Source: Xenorhabdus eapokensis (GTDB lineage Bacteria > Pseudomonadota > Gammaproteobacteria > Enterobacterales > Enterobacteriaceae). From it: DNA of 12,605 nt. The DNA lies in the NCBI RefSeq assembly GCF_001908105.1, contig NZ_MKGQ01000020.1:5660-18264 (forward strand), written 5' to 3'. Shown here one piece after another: positions 6,936-12,605 of the stretch. The notes beneath the pieces were generated by a model. The model did no database searches and was not told the DNA's origin. It saw only the letters and a program-made list of their open reading frames with translations. The translations under genes and the position numbers were made by a program. Every line of letters starts with the position of its first letter. Positions within the stretch are counted from its first letter, which is position 1.

Positions 6936-6977
6936 CAGAGAACAGTGCTGTTTTTGGCGCTGTTCTCTGTTTTTATT
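6936..6977 (+). terminator. Terminator-like hairpin between substrate and secretor, cassette 2
   Basis: A 13-bp stem pairs 6936-6948 (CAGAGAACAGTGC) with 6957-6969 (GCGCTGTTCTCTG), with one G-U wobble and an 8-nt loop, followed by TTTTTATTT. It starts 12 nt after the substrate stop codon. It has the same position and a related core (GAACAGTG) as the hairpin of cassette 1, so it appears to have been duplicated with the genes and kept. Confidence 0.75.
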
Positions 6978-7010
6978 TCTAATAATTGAGCTTTGTGATC
7001 TGGTTTCCCA

Positions 7011-8480
7011 ATGTCTGAAAATAGAATTACGCCAATATTATCAACGGCACTTATGGCTCTATGCCTCTCCCTACCCGTTCATGCCGATGAAGATACCTCA
7101 CGGAAAATCTGGCAAGAAGCACAGCATAATCAACAGGAAAATGAAACCAACCTGATTACACCAGCTCCTATTTTTGTTGAAAATAATGCTTCATTGATTG
7201 TCATTAATGGGAAAACGTTTCAGGTAGAAAACAATATTAATGATATCGGCCAAGCGCTATTCCTGGCTATTAACCATAGACAATGGTCAGATGTCAGACG
7301 TTTTCTCTCGGCTTATCAAAAATTGCCAGAACATGATGTAATGTTGGTCAATTTTGCTCAGGGTGGGCTGGCACGTCTTGAAGGAAATTTGGATCTCGCC
7401 GCCTATCATTATCAACAAATTCTGAATCAACAACCGGATTTTCCCCGTATCGAACTGGAACTAGCTCGCGTCTATTTTGAGGATCATAAAAATCGGGAAG
7501 CTAATCAACTGTTTACTGGATTGTATAAAGCACAAAAGTTACCAGAAATTGTGTTGAAAAATATTAACAGCTATCTGGAAGCGATAGAGTTGAGAAACAG
7601 TTGGCGTGGCTCTTTCTCAGTCGGTTACGCTTATAACGATAACGTTAATATGTCTTCCGATAAGACTATTTGCCGGAAGTATTTAAGAAATACATGCCAT
7701 GAAACGCAGCACACACCAAAAGCCATAAAAGTATGGGGTACGTCTTATGACGCAACATTAAGTAGACGCTATCAACTTACTGGTCATCACGGTATTTTTG
7801 GTCGTGGACTAATTTATGGCGAAAACTATCGTGATTACCACGATGAGAACGAAAATACATTTCTGCTGATTGGTGGGTACAACTATAAAAGCAAAATCCA
7901 CGATTTCTCTTTTGGTTCCCTGTTTGAATATAAACAACGAGCAAGTGATACCTATTACCGTGCTACAGGTGCCAAAACAGAATGGCGATGGGCGTTTACT
8001 TCCCAAACAGCCCTTAATGTTGAACTCGAGCATAAGCAGCTACGCCATCAGCAAAGTTTCCGCCGGAAAGATGGCAATTTTACCTCAGCCTACCTCACCC
8101 TGTTTCATTCTATTAGCAAAGACGTTGTCCTGTTTGGCGGAGGCGATTGGGTTTATCGCAACAACAACCAGTATGCCGAGGATCGCTATCAGCAATGGGG
8201 AATTCGGACAGGGATTGCCGGACAGATCTATCCCGGTATCAACGGTTCACTGTTTGCCACACTGAAAAAACGTCATTTTGGTGCTTATAGCCCAATGTTG
8301 AGAGCTAAACGTCAAGATAATGAGCAAATTTACAGTGTTGTCATTAAAGTCCCTGCCGCTGAAATATGGGGCATGACACCTTCTTTCACTTTCCGCCATC
8401 GACACAACCGCAGCAATGTGGATTGGCTGTACAGCTATAACAAAAATGAAGTGCTAATCAGGTTGGAAAAATATTTTTAA
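7011..8480 (+). CDS. Type 11 secretion system outer-membrane secretor (Slam/DUF560), copy 2
   Basis: The 489-residue paralogue of copy 1 should export the hemophilin-like protein encoded just upstream. It has a conventional signal peptide (MSENR, a hydrophobic core, VHA-DED near 25/26). A periplasmic TPR-like region lies at about 78-195 (NFAQGGLARLEGNLDLAAYH, ELELARVYFEDHK). The barrel runs from about 198 (WRGSFSVGYAYNDN) to the terminal Phe. The CX7C pair is at Cys221 and Cys229. Several stretches match copy 1 nearly exactly (YDATLSRRY, GHHGIFGRGLIYGENY, GMTPSFTFRHRHNRSNV). ATG 7011 lacks an obvious Shine-Dalgarno, as in copy 1. The receptor gene starts 17 nt after the stop, so they are surely co-transcribed. 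The Xenorhabdus counterpart has, as I recall, been called hrpC; not used here because of the two copies. Confidence 0.92.
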   Translation: MSENRITPILSTALMALCLSLPVHADEDTSRKIWQEAQHNQQENETNLITPAPIFVENNASLIVINGKTFQVENNINDIGQALFLAINHRQWSDVRRFLSAYQKLPEHDVMLVNFAQGGLARLEGNLDLAAYHYQQILNQQPDFPRIELELARVYFEDHKNREANQLFTGLYKAQKLPEIVLKNINSYLEAIELRNSWRGSFSVGYAYNDNVNMSSDKTICRKYLRNTCHETQHTPKAIKVWGTSYDATLSRRYQLTGHHGIFGRGLIYGENYRDYHDENENTFLLIGGYNYKSKIHDFSFGSLFEYKQRASDTYYRATGAKTEWRWAFTSQTALNVELEHKQLRHQQSFRRKDGNFTSAYLTLFHSISKDVVLFGGGDWVYRNNNQYAEDRYQQWGIRTGIAGQIYPGINGSLFATLKKRHFGAYSPMLRAKRQDNEQIYSVVIKVPAAEIWGMTPSFTFRHRHNRSNVDWLYSYNKNEVLIRLEKYF

Positions 8481-8486
8481 CCAAAA

Positions 8487-8492
8487 TGGAGG
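8487..8492 (+). promoter_or_regulatory. Ribosome binding site deciding the receptor start
   Basis: TGGAGG ends 5 nt before ATG 8498. The in-frame ATG at 8486 overlaps this site and has only an A-rich stretch upstream, so 8498 is preferred. Confidence 0.7.
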
Positions 8493-8497
8493 CATCA

Positions 8498-11476
8498 ATG
8501 GCATACCGAGTTAAAACACAGCTCACCCCCATCACTATTGCATTGTCACTGGCATTGTCACTGGCTGCACCGCCTCTGGTTGCCGGATCCGAAGCGACGG
8601 TCACAACCTCAAACAGCAAGACAGATTTGGGCAAGATTCGTGTCACGGATAACAGTGCTAAAGATGAAGAGGGTTATAACGCAGTCTATGACAAAGATAT
8701 TTCCAATATTTATATCGGCAAAAAACAGATAGAACGCTACAAAGGAGCTTCTCCCGCCGATTTAATTAAAGGTGCCGTAGGTGTATATAGCGGTGATGCC
8801 CGTAATAGTGGCGCTTTAGATATCAATATCCGTGGTGTTCAGGGGCAAGGGCGCATTCCTGTCACCATTGATGGTACAGAACAATCCATTACCGTAGGAC
8901 GCGGTTACAATGGTGCCAATAACCGCAATTACATCGATCCAAACCTAATCAGTAGCATTGAAATTGAAAAAGGCCCGTCTCTGAATCGCAGAATCAAAGG
9001 TTCCGTCGGTGGTGCCGTATCCATAAAAACCCTAGGCATTGATGATGTAGTGCCAAAAGGGGAAACTTTTGGCATTAATACTAAACTGGAAACCAGTAGC
9101 AACTCAGTGAGAGAGCGCACTCCGTCCCTATCATTGGGGCAAGACTACCGCGATATTCCTGACTTTATCCAAAATAAGGTTGAAACCGATCCGGCGTTAC
9201 AAATTACGCCTCATTCATCGAAAGACAATAAACTGTTTGGCTTCAAAGATAATGCCTTCCGTTTCGCATTAGGAACACGGCAGGAGTATTTTGACCTAAT
9301 GCTGGCCTATGCATACCGTCGTCAGGGTAACTATTTTGCCGGAAAAGGTGGCGCCCATCGCTATGATGAACCCATTACGGAAAATGACAGGGAACTCATG
9401 AAAAATGTCCAGACAACACTGGACCCATATCTGCCTTTTGCTGCTCGTATCTATCGCCCCGGTAATGAAGTTCCCAATACTTCCAATGAAATGCGTTCTG
9501 TATTAATTAAAAATACCTGGCATTTCACCGAAGATCAGGCTCTACAATTAGGGTTTCGCAGTACCCATATGGAATTTGGTGATATTATGCCTTCACGCTT
9601 GGGCTGGGTTACACCCGAAGAAAATAAAGTTCCTCAATGGCCGTTAGCGAAAGTTCACCAGAAAGCTGCCAATCTGACCTATAAGTGGCAGCCTGAGAAT
9701 AACCCCTATGTCGACTTCGATATGAACTTATGGACAACTCGCACCACCAGCAATACCAACACCGCCGGAGGATATCCGCGCACTCCCACCGATAGAGACT
9801 GGCGTTGGGAAGATGGCCTTGAGGGTAGAAACGCCAATATTGATGGCACATTGATCAATACCGCTATCACCCATTCTCAAAATAATCGTTGGGGTGTCGA
9901 TCTTTCCAATAAATTTACCCTACACCCTAGTTTAGAGCTGACTTTAATGGGGAATTTCCAACGGGAACGCCTCGATTCCAACGATGATTATAATTCAACT
10001 AATCTATATTTCTTCCAGTCACCGGCGCGGAAAGGACAACGCCAGGAAATCAATCTCGCCTTTAACTTCAACTGGCGGCCAGCTTCATGGTTGGAGCTGA
10101 ATGCTGGAGCCAAGCGCGTTTCTTATTGGTCTCAAGATGATTTGCTTAATGAACGACGTGCCGAAAGGGATGACCATTATCAGAAACAACGGGAAACCAT
10201 TGGCCATGAAATGAGTTATTGGCGAACAATGACCGAAACAGAAGCTAATATGGAGAGAAAAAGAAAACAATTTATAAAATCAAATAACATCTTGAAAATG
10301 AGTCCCGCAGAGAAGCTTGCGTTTATGAATAAACTCGAAACTGAATACTCTGTGGTTGAGACAACTCGTATTAATTCACGTGATGGCCTAAAGCGTAAAA
10401 TGGTTAGCGAAAAATTCACTTGGAATTACGATCCTGACAATGGCAAGCTCAGTAAAAACAATAACCCCTATTTCAATGGTCAACTGGATATGAATGAAAG
10501 GGTTATCGACCCAATAAGTGGCAAAGAAGTCTATAAATATGAATACGGCGAAAAAGTTGACGCAAATGGCGTACCAGGCCCTGCTGTTAACGATCCTTGG
10601 GAACCTGCGCCAAAACGTAAGGATCACGCTTGGGCACCTACTTTCTCCGCGACGGCCTATGTCACCGACGATTTCCGTATCTACGCCCGTTATGCCGAAG
10701 CGGTAAGAATGCCCAGCATTTTTGAAGATACCGTCGGTTTTTCAGGTTCTACAACCAATCAAATAGGCCATAAATTCAAACCTGAACGTGCCAAAACCGC
10801 GGAAGCTGGCTTAGTCTACGATTTCAGCCAATTAGTCAAAGCTGAACGCCATGCCGATATCAAACTCTCCTATTACAACACCATCATTGAAAATGTGTTC
10901 GACAGGGACAATACCTATAAATTCTCCCAACTGGACAAACAGAAATTGGCTGGTTTGGAACTACAGGCACGTTACGACAACGGCAGTTTCTTTGCCGATA
11001 TGGGGTTGGTTTATAACATGAAAAATAAAGTCTGTGACAGTAATTCTGTCATGAGACTGGATTCCCAGAATCGTTATAGCATACCTGAATGTATTGATGG
11101 TGGTTTCCCTGGCGGTTATTTACGCACCTCTATCCAGCCAAAATACTCAGCTAACCTGAGCATCGGCGGCCGCCTGTTTGATGAAAAACTGGAGCTAGGC
11201 AGCCGAATGCTCTACCACAGCAAGGCAGAAAATAAAGATGAAAAATGGCTGATGAATGCCTTACCAGACATTTATAAGGGACAATCCAATAACCCAATGC
11301 GCTGGAATCCGGTATTTACGGTTGATGCCTATATTAGCTACCAAATCACTCCCTCTATATCAATGGAGTTGACTGGCACAAACCTCACTAACCGCTACTA
11401 TCTCGATCCGCTGACGCGTTCGATGATTCCAGCACCGGGCAAAACCTTTAAACTCAGTTTGACCAGCCAATTTTAG
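8498..11476 (+). CDS. TonB-dependent heme/hemophilin receptor
   Basis: The 992-residue outer-membrane receptor would take heme delivered by the hemophilin and import it using TonB energy. A signal peptide spans about residues 1-29. A TonB-box-like GKIRVTD (45-51) is followed by the plug (about 65-180: SGALDINIRGVQGQGRIPVTIDG, SSIEIEKGPS, GSVGGAVSIKT). The barrel extends to the terminal Phe (NLTNRYYLDPLT...KLSLTSQF). RYAEAVRMPSIFE near 731-743 stands where heme receptors have the FRAP motif, here VRMP; I see no NPNL motif. A Cys pair near 846 and 865 could brace an extracellular loop. Residues about 548-640 are highly charged and look helical, which is unusual for a barrel loop. The protein is long for the family, whose members are often 650-900 residues. 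Close spacing to the secretor and TonB marks one operon. Ligand assignment rests on context. Confidence 0.9.
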   Translation: MAYRVKTQLTPITIALSLALSLAAPPLVAGSEATVTTSNSKTDLGKIRVTDNSAKDEEGYNAVYDKDISNIYIGKKQIERYKGASPADLIKGAVGVYSGDARNSGALDINIRGVQGQGRIPVTIDGTEQSITVGRGYNGANNRNYIDPNLISSIEIEKGPSLNRRIKGSVGGAVSIKTLGIDDVVPKGETFGINTKLETSSNSVRERTPSLSLGQDYRDIPDFIQNKVETDPALQITPHSSKDNKLFGFKDNAFRFALGTRQEYFDLMLAYAYRRQGNYFAGKGGAHRYDEPITENDRELMKNVQTTLDPYLPFAARIYRPGNEVPNTSNEMRSVLIKNTWHFTEDQALQLGFRSTHMEFGDIMPSRLGWVTPEENKVPQWPLAKVHQKAANLTYKWQPENNPYVDFDMNLWTTRTTSNTNTAGGYPRTPTDRDWRWEDGLEGRNANIDGTLINTAITHSQNNRWGVDLSNKFTLHPSLELTLMGNFQRERLDSNDDYNSTNLYFFQSPARKGQRQEINLAFNFNWRPASWLELNAGAKRVSYWSQDDLLNERRAERDDHYQKQRETIGHEMSYWRTMTETEANMERKRKQFIKSNNILKMSPAEKLAFMNKLETEYSVVETTRINSRDGLKRKMVSEKFTWNYDPDNGKLSKNNNPYFNGQLDMNERVIDPISGKEVYKYEYGEKVDANGVPGPAVNDPWEPAPKRKDHAWAPTFSATAYVTDDFRIYARYAEAVRMPSIFEDTVGFSGSTTNQIGHKFKPERAKTAEAGLVYDFSQLVKAERHADIKLSYYNTIIENVFDRDNTYKFSQLDKQKLAGLELQARYDNGSFFADMGLVYNMKNKVCDSNSVMRLDSQNRYSIPECIDGGFPGGYLRTSIQPKYSANLSIGGRLFDEKLELGSRMLYHSKAENKDEKWLMNALPDIYKGQSNNPMRWNPVFTVDAYISYQITPSISMELTGTNLTNRYYLDPLTRSMIPAPGKTFKLSLTSQF

Positions 11477-11496
11477 AGATTTGCTGAGAGGATCGT

Positions 11497-12318
11497 ATGA
11501 CCAACACAGCCATATTAGATAATCCAGCCGCGTGTTCGCCATTAATTTCCAGAAGGAGATTGCTGGTTGGTATCCTAATCGCCGTTTTATTGCATACCAG
11601 TTTAATATGGCTGTTTAACCGACATGCTTCATATGATGATGACACGGCACATCATATCAACAACAACGCTTCTACTCTGGGGCTATCCATTATGATGGTT
11701 GCAGCACCATCGTGGGAAAATAAACCGGAGCCTGTTTCTTCTCCATCCCCACTTTTAACTGCACCGGAATCACCAACAAAACCAGAACTCGTGCTGGATA
11801 GAGCCATTCACCCTGAAAATAAGGTAGCCAAACCGCCAGAAGCCGATAAACCCAAGAAACGTCAAAAGCAGCAGAAAGAAAAACCGCAAGAAATGGCAGA
11901 AAAGAAAACCACCCAATCACCGCAGGTAAAGAAAGACAATCAGACAGAGCAGGAAACGCACGGTAGCGATCAGGCTAATTCAGAAGGCAGTATGAGCCGC
12001 ACAGCGACGTCACAACCTTTGGTGGGACAAGGAAATAGCGAAGTGGACAATTACTATGCAAGACTGCGGCAAGAAATTGAACGTCATAAGCGTTATCCCC
12101 GCAAAGCAAAGAGGATGAAGCAACAAGGTTCGGTCATCGTCAAATTTATGCTGCAAAATGACGGCTCCATTACCGCTGCCGGAATCGTTCAATCCTCTGG
12201 TAACAGTGCGATAGATAATGAAGCCCTGAAAACCCTCAGTCTCGCTAAATCTGTTGGTTTCAGGCCTGCAAATATGAATCCAGAGGTAACACTTGAGATC
12301 GATTTTAAATTGAAATGA
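11497..12318 (+). CDS. TonB family energy-transducing protein, dedicated to the receptor
   Basis: The 273-residue protein should couple the ExbB/ExbD proton motor of the inner membrane to the adjacent receptor. A short cytoplasmic N-terminus (SRRR) leads into one membrane segment (about 22-40, LLVGILIAVLLHTSLIWLF) carrying His33 in the position of the essential TonB histidine. The periplasmic spacer (about 70-160) is rich in Pro, Lys and Glu. The C-terminal TonB domain (about 186-273) starts YYARLRQEIERHKRYPRKAK, with the conserved YP, followed by GSVIVKFMLQNDGSITAAGI and EALKTL. AGAGGA at 11487-11492 sits 4 nt before the ATG, and the gene begins 20 nt after the receptor stop. No exbB or exbD is nearby, so it must borrow the chromosomal pair. 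It is an accessory TonB rather than the housekeeping one, by context. Confidence 0.93.
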   Translation: MTNTAILDNPAACSPLISRRRLLVGILIAVLLHTSLIWLFNRHASYDDDTAHHINNNASTLGLSIMMVAAPSWENKPEPVSSPSPLLTAPESPTKPELVLDRAIHPENKVAKPPEADKPKKRQKQQKEKPQEMAEKKTTQSPQVKKDNQTEQETHGSDQANSEGSMSRTATSQPLVGQGNSEVDNYYARLRQEIERHKRYPRKAKRMKQQGSVIVKFMLQNDGSITAAGIVQSSGNSAIDNEALKTLSLAKSVGFRPANMNPEVTLEIDFKLK

Positions 12319-12350
12319 TGATGAATTCCTCTCAATCTCTTTAGCCAACA

Positions 12351-12378
12351 AGCCACTCCAAATCATTTGGAATGTGCT
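12351..12378 (+). terminator. Imperfect inverted repeat, possible weak terminator of the operon
   Basis: CCAAAT (12358-12363) and ATTTGG (12365-12370) form the core. The outer arms AGC and GCT extend it with one mismatch and a bulge. The tail is AAAAAGACTCTTTATATT, which is not a clean T-run. It lies 32 nt after the tonB stop and is the only candidate for ending the operon. Confidence 0.35.
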
Positions 12379-12508
12379 AAAAAGACTCTTTATATTGAAT
12401 AAATAACTAAATATTTTTACCATTCACAATCTGTTATTACTTTTTAATTTTTATTATTTTTTATATGTGTAATTTATTTTATTAAATACATTATTATTTT
12501 ACCCACTA
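12379..12508. other. AT-rich intergenic stretch
   Basis: This stretch is very rich in A and T, with runs such as TTTTTAATTTTTATTATTTTTTAT. I see no gene, operator or clear terminator in it. Confidence 0.5.
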
Positions 12509-12605
12509 GGGCGTGTTGACGTTTTGTGAGGGGAATTTGAACAGCATGATGATCTGGTATCATTGTCTTCGCGAAAAAACCATTACTCCAGCTCATCATG
12601 CCAAG
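12509..12605 (+). mobile_element. Possible terminal part of an insertion sequence (IS5-like), truncated by the window
   Basis: GGGCGTGTTGAC (12509-12520) resembles the terminal repeats of IS5/IS427-type elements. It directly follows CTA(G) at 12506-12509, a typical target for that group. Composition changes abruptly here from the AT-rich spacer. An ATG at 12598 followed by CCAAG could begin a transposase with an MP(R/K/S) start, but only 8 nt are visible. The other end of the element is outside the window, so this is resemblance only. Confidence 0.4.
12544..12601. repeat. Large imperfect inverted repeat centred near TTCGCGAA
   Basis: GCATGATGATCTGG (12544-12557) is the reverse complement of CCAGCTCATCATGC (12588-12601) at 13 of 14 positions. 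TTCGCGAA (12568-12575) lies at the centre. It could form a long hairpin in RNA or a cruciform in DNA, just inside the putative IS end. Confidence 0.65.

Noticed and set aside
8486..8497. Earlier receptor start at ATG 8486
   Set aside because: It overlaps the TGGAGG ribosome binding site, which is well placed for ATG 8498.
8540..8563. 12-bp direct repeat (CATTGTCACTGG twice) in the receptor signal peptide as a variable locus
   Set aside because: It has only two units, in frame, encoding a hydrophobic ALSL repeat; this is common in signal peptides.
12010..12423. 137-codon minus-strand open frame over the end of tonB
   Set aside because: It lies opposite the conserved TonB C-terminal domain and its product resembles nothing known; it is most likely a shadow of tonB.

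Overview
The window looks like a chromosomal segment of an enteric gammaproteobacterium in the Xenorhabdus/Photorhabdus group. The evidence is a moderately AT-rich sequence, an FdhD that closely follows the enterobacterial protein, and a hemophilin plus type 11 secretion system (T11SS) locus of the kind described in Xenorhabdus. The species assignment is inference; no rRNA or tRNA gene is present to confirm it.

Layout, all on the + strand. (1) Positions 1-84 may be the tail of an unrecognised gene. (2) 301-2373 encodes a 690-residue protein ending in a plasmid pRiA4b ORF-3-like domain, closed by a textbook terminator at 2382-2416. (3) 2456-3301 is fdhD, the sulfurtransferase that matures formate dehydrogenase. 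(4) 3546-5895 is cassette 1: a secreted hemophilin-like protein and its T11SS (Slam/DUF560) outer-membrane secretor. (5) 6186-8480 is cassette 2, a diverged second copy of the same pair. It is followed at 17-20 nt spacing by a TonB-dependent receptor (8498-11476) and a dedicated TonB (11497-12318). A Fur-box-like array at 6070-6094 precedes cassette 2. (6) From about 12509 to the right edge is what may be the end of an insertion sequence, including a large imperfect inverted repeat.

How the parts likely work together: each hemophilin-like protein carries a Sec signal peptide and no lipobox. It should reach the periplasm, be moved across the outer membrane by its adjacent secretor, capture heme (or another cargo) outside the cell, and return it to the TonB-dependent receptor, which the dedicated TonB would energise. 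This general scheme is established for hemophilins and T11SS.

The less ordinary features here are as follows: the tandem paralogous duplication, with conserved C-terminal barrels but unlike N-terminal handle domains; a terminator-like hairpin kept between substrate and secretor in both copies; three A8 tracts in perfect 18-bp tandem repeats at the very start of the first secretor only; a second large hairpin in that secretor's leader; and a charged, probably helical insert of about 90 residues in the receptor barrel. No CRISPR array, tRNA, rRNA or complete mobile element was seen.
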